A stretch of 5,382 bases of DNA from Leptolinea sp. UBA1437 (GTDB lineage Bacteria; Chloroflexota; Anaerolineae; Anaerolineales; Anaerolineaceae). The stretch spans positions 8,617 through 13,998 of the forward strand of contig DCTP01000056.1 of the NCBI GenBank assembly GCA_002329625.1, written 5' to 3'. The notes beneath the pieces were generated by a model, which worked only from the letters and a program-made list of their open reading frames with translations, ran no database searches and was not told where the DNA came from. A program made the translations under genes and the position numbers. Below, in pieces: positions 1 through 4,772 of the stretch (the first letter of the stretch is position 1; each line of letters opens with the position of its first letter).

Positions 1-242
1 TGACCAATGCGGAACGGATGATCCCGGATGATCGGTCACCAATATCGACACCGGAAATAAGCTCACAGCCGATTTCCGGAGAAGCGGCACAAAAAGAAAT
101 TCAAAATTTAATAAACGGTGTATCCGAAGAAGAAACGACTATATCCGCAGAAACAATCATTCGTTTGGTTTCGATCGGTATTTTGGCTGTCAGCCTGTTT
201 TGGATTGCTGTTACACTGATAAAAAGAAGGCAGTGGGCATAA
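1..242 (+). CDS. C-terminal fragment of a membrane-anchored protein (5' end outside window)
   Basis: The reading frame is open from the left edge (first whole codon at base 3) to TAA at 240-242, giving 79 visible residues. An ATG at 18 exists, but no Shine-Dalgarno sequence precedes it and the frame is open upstream, so I read this as the tail of a longer protein. Most of the visible part is polar, rich in Ser, Pro, Glu and Ile, and looks like a flexible linker. It ends in one hydrophobic helix (from IIRLVSIGILAV to IAVTLI), followed immediately by the basic stop-transfer cluster KRR and the terminal QWA. This suggests a C-terminal anchor with the bulk of the protein outside the cytoplasm and a very short cytoplasmic tail. 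There is no LPXTG-like motif. The family and function cannot be told from this piece. It converges with the EamA transporter gene; the stop codons are about 25 bp apart and no terminator hairpin is visible between them. Confidence 0.6.
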   Translation, partial: TNAERMIPDDRSPISTPEISSQPISGEAAQKEIQNLINGVSEEETTISAETIIRLVSIGILAVSLFWIAVTLIKRRQWA

Positions 243-267
243 AATAATCCATTTCGCCGATACTTGA

Positions 268-1188
268 TTAAGAGACGATTTTCTCCGACTGTCGAGATCC
301 ATTAACCAGAAAAAGCCCGATCAATATTAAGATAAATCCGAACAATACTTGAATACCCGGAACTTCGCCTAAAACAAGCCAAGCGATTAACATTGCACCT
401 ATTGTATCCATAAAGAGAAAACTGTTTGCCTGATGCGCGGGAATTTCCGATAAAAGGTATCCCCATACCAAATAAGCGATCACGCCGGGGAAAGCGCCCA
501 GATATAACGCGGTCAAAATCGCTTTGGTCGAAATACTCGGAAGCGAATGAACCAAACCGGGTAAATAGAAAAGCAATAAAAGCGTTCCGCCCCAGATAGA
601 ATACGTCATAACCTGTTCTCCGCTGTAGCGAGCAATCCATTTTTTTTGCAGGATGGTGCTGGTTGAAGCGGAAAGGGATGCGATTAATATCCAAAATACC
701 CCTTTTGTGAGGGATAATCCATGTTTCCAATCGATAACGGCAATAACCACCCCGATAAACGCAATGAATATTCCGATGATTCCGTTGCGATTCAGTTTCT
801 CATTCAGAACCAGACCGGCTAACAGGGCGACTATAACCGGGTTCAATGCGATAATCACGCTGGATGTTCCCGCCGGTACCGTTTTCTGACCAGTTATCAG
901 GGTTATATTGTATAAAGTAAAACTCAAAAATCCGGTTAAAAGAAAGATCGGAACATCTCGCAATCTTGGGAGAGGCATTTTTTTCAACAATGCATAAACA
1001 ATTAGGATGAGAGAAGCGAAGCCGTAACGAAGAAGAGCCAGGTGCCCCGGCTCGAATTCTCGCGCTCCGATGGTTATCGCGGTGAAAGCGCTTGCCCATA
1101 AGAAAATGCAAACTAAAAAAAGTAAAATAATCTTTCTTTTCTCGGCAGTCGAATGCTGACTGAAAGGCTTTCCGGTGTTTTGTTCCAA
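268..1188 (-). CDS. EamA/DMT-superfamily transporter, 10 TM helices
   Basis: This encodes a 306-residue inner-membrane protein of the drug/metabolite transporter superfamily, a family that moves amino acids, metabolites or drugs. The substrate cannot be predicted. Ten hydrophobic segments are visible at roughly 18-40, 48-66, 80-99, 107-128, 135-152, 162-182, 193-212, 222-243, 252-272 and 276-296. They form two EamA repeats, about 20-152 and 162-297. The repeat signatures are NPVIVALLAGLVLNEKL (residues 116-132), followed by a Gly-rich helix, and its counterpart AMLIAWLVLGE near 265-275. In the second copy the usual proline is replaced by DT (about 261-262). The length is typical for the family. 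The start is TTG at 1188: a strong AGGAG lies 7 nt upstream and no in-frame ATG exists before the first membrane helix. The gene is divergent from glgP and convergent with the fragment at 1-242, so it is probably monocistronic. The family call is firm; the specific function is unknown. Confidence 0.9.
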   Translation of the reverse strand: MEQNTGKPFSQHSTAEKRKIILLFLVCIFLWASAFTAITIGAREFEPGHLALLRYGFASLILIVYALLKKMPLPRLRDVPIFLLTGFLSFTLYNITLITGQKTVPAGTSSVIIALNPVIVALLAGLVLNEKLNRNGIIGIFIAFIGVVIAVIDWKHGLSLTKGVFWILIASLSASTSTILQKKWIARYSGEQVMTYSIWGGTLLLLFYLPGLVHSLPSISTKAILTALYLGAFPGVIAYLVWGYLLSEIPAHQANSFLFMDTIGAMLIAWLVLGEVPGIQVLFGFILILIGLFLVNGSRQSEKIVS

Positions 1189-1195
1189 AAGGGAT

Positions 1196-1200
1196 CTCCT
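1196..1200 (-). promoter_or_regulatory. Ribosome binding site that fixes a TTG start
   Basis: On the minus strand the sequence reads AGGAG, then seven bases (ATCCCTT), then TTG. This near-ideal Shine-Dalgarno spacing supports the rare TTG start codon of the EamA transporter; there is no competing ATG nearby. Confidence 0.75.
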
Positions 1201-1229
1201 CAGATATGTGCTGAATCCGTCGAGAGCAA

Positions 1230-1258
1230 ATTATAAATCAACCTTTTGAATTTGCCGG
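1230..1258 (-). promoter_or_regulatory. Candidate sigma70-type promoter for the EamA transporter
   Basis: The minus strand carries a perfect TATAAT at 1235-1230. The -35 position at 17-bp spacing is CCGGCA (1258-1253), which matches consensus at only three of six bases. Transcription would begin near 1223, leaving a leader of about 35 nt that contains the AGGAG. The -10 element is strong and the -35 is weak, so this promoter may need an activator or may simply be modest. Confidence 0.4.
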
Positions 1259-1477
1259 AGTGTTCTGCTGTTTATAGGATTTTTTATCTAACCGCTGTTT
1301 CGTCGATTCTGGAATAGTTGTCGCCTTGAATTTTTCGGGAAATTGTCACCGAACCGGTTTTCATCCGATCTGTAAAAACAGAAATTTCACAAATGGAGGG
1401 TAAAATTACCGAAAAAAGATGATTAATAGTCCTTTATAGAAGCAATATCGGTAACAAATCCAATCAGTTGATTAATT

Positions 1478-1505
1478 TTGTCATTTTGAAATCGTGTATC
1501 ATTAT
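1478..1505 (+). promoter_or_regulatory. Weak candidate promoter for glgP
   Basis: TTGTCA at 1478-1483 matches five of six -35 consensus bases. CATTAT at 1500-1505, after 16 bp, matches four of six -10 bases. An alternative -10, TATCAT (1497-1502), scores better but lies only 13 bp away. Transcription would start around 1512, about 70 nt before the glgP start codon. The call is tentative because AT-rich spacers produce such matches readily. Confidence 0.25.
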
Positions 1506-1543
1506 CTGCGGATTGCCCTTTATTAATTCGGCATCGAGTGCTG

Positions 1544-1558
1544 AACGGGCATCCCGTT
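1544..1558 (+). repeat. Short perfect hairpin in the glgP leader
   Basis: AACGGG (1544-1549) and CCCGTT (1553-1558) are perfectly complementary across a 3-nt CAT loop. The hairpin ends 12 nt before the AGGG ribosome site and 25 nt before the glgP ATG. No T-run follows, so it is not a terminator. It could affect leader stability or translation, or it could be a small operator; its role is unknown. Confidence 0.4.
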
Positions 1559-1583
1559 AAATAATTGAATAGGGAAAATAATA

Positions 1584-3746
1584 ATGTCTATAAATATGAA
1601 AAGAGTCATACCGATTGCAAGCAGCCTCCCGAAGAGAATCGAACGTTTAAATGATTTAGCTTATAACTTGTGGTGGTCGTGGAATCCGGAAGCAATCAAT
1701 GTTTTCAGCAAAATTCACCCGGTTTTATGGGATTCCGTCTCACATAATCCTGTGGCATTTCTGCAGCAGGTTTCCCGAACCTTATTGAATCGAGTCGCCA
1801 ATGACAAGCAATACCTCGATCTATATGATCGCGTGGTGAACAATTTTGATTCCTATATGGGCGAAAAAGAAACATGGTTTGTAAAAAACTACCCGGAAGT
1901 GACTGCCGGTCAATCCATCGCTTATTTTTCATTCGAATTCGGTTTACATGAATCCATTCCGGCTTATGCCGGTGGTTTGGGAATTTTGGCCGGTGATCAT
2001 CTGAAAGAATCCAGTGATATGGGGATCCCTTTGGAAGCGATCGGATTTATTTATAATCAGGGTTATTTTGTCCAAAAAATCACCGAGGATGGTTGGCAGG
2101 AAACATCGAATTTTTATCTTGATTTTAATAAGCTGCCGATGATCCCGATTTTGGATGAAAAAGATAAACCGATTCTGATATCCGTTCAGCTTCCGGGACG
2201 AGAAATAAAAGCACGGATTTGGCAGATTCAAGTCGGACGGGTTCCTCTTTATTTGTTGGATACCAATATTCCCGAGAATTCATCGTTTGATCAACAATTG
2301 ACCGCGAAATTATATACTTCCGATCTTGAGACACGGATTTCTCAGGAAATTCTGCTCGGAATGGGCGGCGTGCGGGTAATGCGGGCATTGGGTTATAATC
2401 CTACCGTTTGGCATATGAATGAAGGTCATTCCGCATTCCTATCCGTTGAGAGGTGTGCGGAATTAGTACGTCAAGGGAAGACTTTTGAAGAAGCTAAAGA
2501 AATCGTGCGCAAAGGCAACGTTTTTACGACCCATACTCCAGTTCCCGCGGGAAATGACAAATTCCCGGTTTGGTTGGTAGAGAAATATTTCAGTCAGATT
2601 TGGCCCGATTTGGGCTTGACTCGTGAGCAATTCATTGACTTGGCAAAAGAAGCCAGCCCTTACGGAGATCAATTTACCATGCCGATTCTTGCGCTGAGAC
2701 TTTCGGAGCGGTGCAATGCGGTGTCGGAATTACACGGTCAGGTATCGCGCAATATGTGGCATTTTCTGTGGCCGGATCGAAAGGTGGAAGAGGTTCCGAT
2801 TACGCATATCACGAACGGTGTTCATACCTTCAGCTGGCTTTCCCGCCGAATGGGTATTTTGTTTGATGAATATCTCGGCACCGAATGGCGTCTCGATCCT
2901 TCCAATCCGAAGGTTTGGGAAAGAGTGGATTCTATTCCGGATGCTGAACTCTGGGCGGTTAAACGTCATCAGAAACGCAAGCTGATGCGCTTTATCAATG
3001 ATAAAGCGCGAGCACAGTGGTTGACCGGTGAAGTTCATCCGGTACAAACTATTGCAGCCGGGGTGTTGCTTGATGCGGATGCGTTGACAATCGGTTTTGC
3101 CAGAAGATTCCCGACCTATAAGCGGGGTTATCTTATCCTGCGGGATTATGAAAGACTTTTACGGATTATCAATAATGTCGATGCTCCGGTTCAGATTATC
3201 TTCTCCGGGAAAGCTCATCCGGCGGATGAGCCCGGAAAACTGATTGTTCAACAACTTTATCGGGCGATCAAGGATCATCGGACTGGTGGTCGTATGGTTT
3301 TCGTCGAGAATTATGATATGGACATTGCCCGTCACCTGGTTCAGGGAGTGGATGTTTGGTTGAATACTCCCCGTCGTCCGATGGAAGCATCGGGAACTTC
3401 CGGGATGAAGGCGGCTATGAACGGTTGTTTAAACTTCTCCGTTTTGGACGGTTGGTGGCATGAAGGATATAACGGGAAAAACGGATGGGCGATCGGCGAC
3501 GATAAGACATATGACAGTGATGAGAAACAGGATGAAATGGATGCGTTGAGTTTATATGAAACATTGGAAGACCAAATCGTCCCGATTTACTATTCCAATC
3601 GTTCCGAAAACGGCGTTCCGACAATATGGATGAGGTGGGTGAAAGAAGCGATTCGAACTTTATCCCCACAGTTTTCGACACGTAGAATGGTCGGAGATTA
3701 TGTTCGCGAAATGTATATTCCCGCGATAAAAGAAGCTGGGGAATAA
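1584..3746 (+). CDS. glgP: Alpha-glucan (glycogen/maltodextrin) phosphorylase, short DUF3417-type
   Basis: This 720-residue cytoplasmic GT35 enzyme releases alpha-glucose 1-phosphate from the non-reducing ends of alpha-1,4-glucans, using phosphate and pyridoxal 5'-phosphate. Residues about 13-110 match the N-terminal DUF3417 region (RLNDLAYNLWWSWNPEA at 21-37). The catalytic part follows: AYAGGLGILAGDHLK at 127-141, WHMNEGHSAF at 276-285, TTHTPVPAGND at 315-325, ITNGVHTFSW at 409-418, GFARRFPTYKRGY at 504-516 and FSGKAHPAD at 540-548. The cofactor motif EASGTSGMKAAMNG is at 601-614 with K609 as the predicted PLP lysine. GTSGMK, instead of the GTGNMK of E. coli- and animal-type enzymes, marks the short DUF3417-containing branch. 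All expected blocks are present, so the gene looks intact. AGGG lies 9 nt before ATG 1584; the in-frame ATG at 1596 is a less well-spaced alternative. No other glycogen gene lies in the window. The substrate length preference (glycogen, starch or maltodextrin) cannot be read from sequence. Confidence 0.95.
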   Translation: MSINMKRVIPIASSLPKRIERLNDLAYNLWWSWNPEAINVFSKIHPVLWDSVSHNPVAFLQQVSRTLLNRVANDKQYLDLYDRVVNNFDSYMGEKETWFVKNYPEVTAGQSIAYFSFEFGLHESIPAYAGGLGILAGDHLKESSDMGIPLEAIGFIYNQGYFVQKITEDGWQETSNFYLDFNKLPMIPILDEKDKPILISVQLPGREIKARIWQIQVGRVPLYLLDTNIPENSSFDQQLTAKLYTSDLETRISQEILLGMGGVRVMRALGYNPTVWHMNEGHSAFLSVERCAELVRQGKTFEEAKEIVRKGNVFTTHTPVPAGNDKFPVWLVEKYFSQIWPDLGLTREQFIDLAKEASPYGDQFTMPILALRLSERCNAVSELHGQVSRNMWHFLWPDRKVEEVPITHITNGVHTFSWLSRRMGILFDEYLGTEWRLDPSNPKVWERVDSIPDAELWAVKRHQKRKLMRFINDKARAQWLTGEVHPVQTIAAGVLLDADALTIGFARRFPTYKRGYLILRDYERLLRIINNVDAPVQIIFSGKAHPADEPGKLIVQQLYRAIKDHRTGGRMVFVENYDMDIARHLVQGVDVWLNTPRRPMEASGTSGMKAAMNGCLNFSVLDGWWHEGYNGKNGWAIGDDKTYDSDEKQDEMDALSLYETLEDQIVPIYYSNRSENGVPTIWMRWVKEAIRTLSPQFSTRRMVGDYVREMYIPAIKEAGE

Positions 3747-3797
3747 AACAGATCGCGATTAGTAGACTGATAGCGGTTGTTCCGAATCGATTTCTTT

Positions 3798-3828
3798 TTG
3801 ATATGGAAATCTATCCTTTGTTTATAAT
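3798..3828 (+). promoter_or_regulatory. Candidate promoter for the UPF0316-like gene
   Basis: TTGATA (3798-3803, five of six consensus bases) and a perfect TATAAT (3823-3828) are separated by 19 bp, slightly longer than the optimum. Transcription would begin near 3835, about 73 nt before the start codon at 3908. The -10 sits inside an imperfect inverted repeat, TTTGT (3818-3822) / ACAAA (3829-3833), a layout compatible with a repressor site but not proof of one. Confidence 0.5.
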
Positions 3829-3830
3829 AC

Positions 3831-3882
3831 AAACAGGATGGCTTTGATAATCGTTCTTTCGGAAGGATATCTGTTCCTGTTT
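3831..3882 (+). repeat. Nested inverted repeats in the leader of the UPF0316-like gene
   Basis: AAACAGGA (3831-3838) is exactly complementary to TCCTGTTT (3875-3882). Inside this pair, TTCTT (3854-3858) and AAGGA (3863-3867) can form a second small stem, including one G-T pair, around a TCGG loop. The outer 5' arm overlaps the predicted transcription start. It would therefore be complete only in RNA reading through from glgP, or it acts as a DNA site. No T-run follows the outer stem, so it is not an intrinsic terminator. Confidence 0.4.
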
Positions 3883-3891
3883 ACCGAATGA
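3838..3891 (+). other. Possible 17-codon upstream open frame
   Basis: An ATG at 3838 opens a short frame, MALIIVLSEGYLFLFTE, that ends at TGA 3889-3891, 16 nt before the next gene's start. The predicted transcription start (about 3835) would make it nearly leaderless. AGG directly abuts the ATG, too close to act as a normal ribosome site. It may be chance; if translated, it could act as a leader peptide controlling the leader hairpins. Confidence 0.2.
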
Positions 3892-3907
3892 ATTAAGAGA
3901 GGAAAAA

Positions 3908-4438
3908 ATGGATTTTACAATTTCCAAAGATTTAATAATTGGCGGCTTGGCAATTTTTCTGCTGCGTATTTGTGATACCTCCATGGATACGTTACGCGTT
4001 TTATTTGTTGTGCGAGGTAAAAAGTCTATCGTATGGGTTTTGGGGGTTTTTCAATCGACGATTTTTATTATTGCCATCAGCAGCGCGCTGAAAGGGGATA
4101 ACAATATTTTTACTATTTTGGGGTATGCCACCGGTTTCGCGACCGGCAATGTGATCGGTATGGCTATCGAAGATCACTTAGCTATCGGATTTAAGCGAAT
4201 ATCCATCGTGACGCGTGATAAAGGCGAAGAAATCGCAAAAGCGATCCGGGATGCCGGCTATGGTGTTACCGAAATATTCGGACGCGGTCGTGATGGAGTT
4301 GTAACTATGATTAGTGTCAATGCCAAGCGAAAACATGTCAAAGAGATTGAAAATATTGCTTTAGCTGTGGATGAGACTTCATTTATTACCGTCGATGATT
4401 TCAGTCCGGTCAATCACAGCGGTTTTTGGCGGAAATAG
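3908..4438 (+). CDS. UPF0316-like membrane protein (DUF5698 + DUF2179)
   Basis: This 176-residue protein resembles the UPF0316 family (Bacillus YebE-like), whose function is unknown to me. The N-terminal part is membrane-embedded, with helices at about 8-24, 40-60 and 67-88. It carries the family-style stretches DTSMDTLRVLFVVRG (23-37) and GYATGFATGNVIGMAIED (72-89). The C-terminal part, about 95-165, is soluble and matches the DUF2179 pattern: an RISIVTRDKGEEIAKAIRDA-like strand and helix, then GYGVTEIFGRGRDG (117-130). The protein closes with SGFWRK, like the GFW-K ending I recall from homologues. DUF2179 is, to my recollection, related to the GlnB/ACT-like sensor folds, which would suggest small-molecule sensing at the membrane; this is inference only. 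The length is normal for the family. The start is supported by GAGAGG at 3897-3902, five bases before ATG. The gene has its own candidate promoter after glgP and is followed by the hairpin terminator at 4461. Confidence 0.85.
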   Translation: MDFTISKDLIIGGLAIFLLRICDTSMDTLRVLFVVRGKKSIVWVLGVFQSTIFIIAISSALKGDNNIFTILGYATGFATGNVIGMAIEDHLAIGFKRISIVTRDKGEEIAKAIRDAGYGVTEIFGRGRDGVVTMISVNAKRKHVKEIENIALAVDETSFITVDDFSPVNHSGFWRK

Positions 4439-4450
4439 TTTATGAAAATC

Positions 4451-4563
4451 ATTAAAAAATTCAGCCATCTGTAAAGATGGCTGATTCTTCTTAAGATGCA
4501 GACCCTTTCGAAAAAGAGCTGCCGCAGTTCCCGCCACGCCCCCTCATTGGGAACTCCTTGCAC
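4451..4563 (-). ncRNA. Candidate small non-coding RNA with own promoter and terminator
   Basis: Read on the minus strand, a promoter is followed by an RNA of about 113 nt beginning near 4563 with GTGCAAGG. Hairpin 1 pairs 4555-4549 with 4532-4526 (AGTTCCC / GGGAACT, 7 bp) around a 16-nt G-rich loop that contains GAGGGGGCGTGGC. Three bases later, hairpin 2 (4522-4498) pairs GCAG with CTGC at its base and continues, after one mismatch, through six further pairs (two of them G-U) to a TCG loop. After 13 nt comes a third hairpin, the perfect 10-bp terminator, with its T-run. The interior is far more GC-rich than the surrounding spacer, as expected for structured RNA in AT-rich DNA. I do not recognise it as 6S, SRP, tmRNA, RNase P or a riboswitch class. 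It lies downstream of the propeller gene and antisense-convergent to the UPF0316-like gene. It could instead be a dispersed structured repeat. The structure is visible; its expression is inferred. Confidence 0.5.
4461..4492 (+). terminator. Intrinsic terminator, functional on both strands
   Basis: TCAGCCATCT (4461-4470) and AGATGGCTGA (4475-4484) form a perfect 10-bp stem closed by a GTAA loop. On the plus strand it is followed by TTCTTCTT, suiting the UPF0316-like gene that stops 23 bp upstream. On the minus strand the same stem is followed by ATTTTTTAAT (4460-4451), an even better U-tract. It would end the candidate small RNA and any read-through from the propeller gene. Confidence 0.85.
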
Positions 4564-4569
4564 GAAATT

Positions 4570-4597
4570 ATCTTAACATAAATGATCGATTTGACAA
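4570..4597 (-). promoter_or_regulatory. Candidate extended -10 promoter for the small RNA
   Basis: On the minus strand TTGTCA (4597-4592, five of six -35 bases) is followed after 16 bp by TAAGAT (4575-4570, four of six -10 bases). The -10 is preceded by TGT, the TGn of an extended -10. The predicted start is G at about 4563, just before hairpin 1. ATCTTAA (4570-4576) is also complementary to TTAAGAT at 4491-4497, on the other side of the element, so these bases could alternatively form a closing helix if transcription began further upstream. Confidence 0.4.
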
Positions 4598-4772
4598 GTC
4601 GTCCAATTACTTCTTTCCTGAAATAAAGGAATTTTGTAACATATTTTGCATCAAATCACGAAAGGTTTTTCATCCGAACTTTTTTTCAATAAAAAATAAG
4701 AAACGCGTCCCCGATTACCAAAGAGATTTTTAACGTTTTCCTGAAAATTTTAAGTTTTTTCAATTTCGTCGA

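Larger units (their letters stand above)
1189..1583. other. Divergent intergenic region between the transporter and glgP
   Basis: This 395-bp AT-rich stretch has no credible gene. The left end holds the ribosome site and candidate promoter of the transporter (minus strand). The right end holds a possible glgP promoter, a small hairpin and the glgP ribosome site. The middle (about 1260-1460) contains only weak structure: the 8-bp palindrome AACCGGTT at 1352-1359, and a 7-bp inverted repeat TTACCGA (1406-1412) / TCGGTAA (1448-1454) separated by 35 bp. Either could be a regulator site, but neither is long enough to stand out from chance. Confidence 0.6.
4439..4772. other. Convergent intergenic region holding the small RNA unit
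   Basis: This 334-bp gap lies between the convergent UPF0316-like and propeller genes. The left 160 bp contain the bidirectional terminator, the candidate small RNA and its promoter. The rest (about 4600-4772) is very AT-rich with many A and T runs. It contains only a weak 5-bp hairpin TTCCT (4615-4619) / AGGAA (4627-4631) and no recognisable gene. No good terminator directly follows the propeller gene's TAG at 4773, so its transcript may run on towards the hairpin at 4461-4484. Confidence 0.6.

Noticed and set aside
302..1111. Long open frames overlapping the transporter gene on both strands
   Set aside because: They lack ribosome sites and family-like sequence and lie inside a clearly recognisable EamA gene; the same holds for frames inside glgP and the propeller gene.
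1393..1422. Tiny open frame starting ATGGAGGGT ahead of glgP
   Set aside because: It has only nine codons, no ribosome site and no promoter alignment.
1406..1454. 7-bp inverted repeat TTACCGA / TCGGTAA in the glgP upstream region as an operator
   Set aside because: The 35-bp separation and short arms give no support beyond chance.
3756..3799. Possible terminator after glgP: CGATT (3756-3760) / AATCG (3785-3789) followed by a T-rich run
   Set aside because: The stem is only 5 bp with a 24-nt loop, far weaker than the hairpin at 4461-4484. I do not call a terminator here, so partial read-through from glgP into the next gene remains possible.
4451..4577. Identification of the structured block as 6S, SRP, tmRNA or a known riboswitch
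   Set aside because: It is too short for 6S. The SRP core (GGAAG/AGCAGC symmetric loop), the tmRNA tRNA-like end and the riboswitch consensus strings that I know are all absent.
4591..4596. Perfect TTGACA on the plus strand, a possible rightward -35
   Set aside because: No acceptable -10 lies 15-19 bp downstream and no plus-strand gene follows. The overlapping minus-strand TTGTCA fits better.
1359..4677. The shared string TTTTCATCCGA in both intergenic regions (near 1359 and 4667)
   Set aside because: An 11-base repeat is expected by chance a few times in a window of this size, and the flanks differ.
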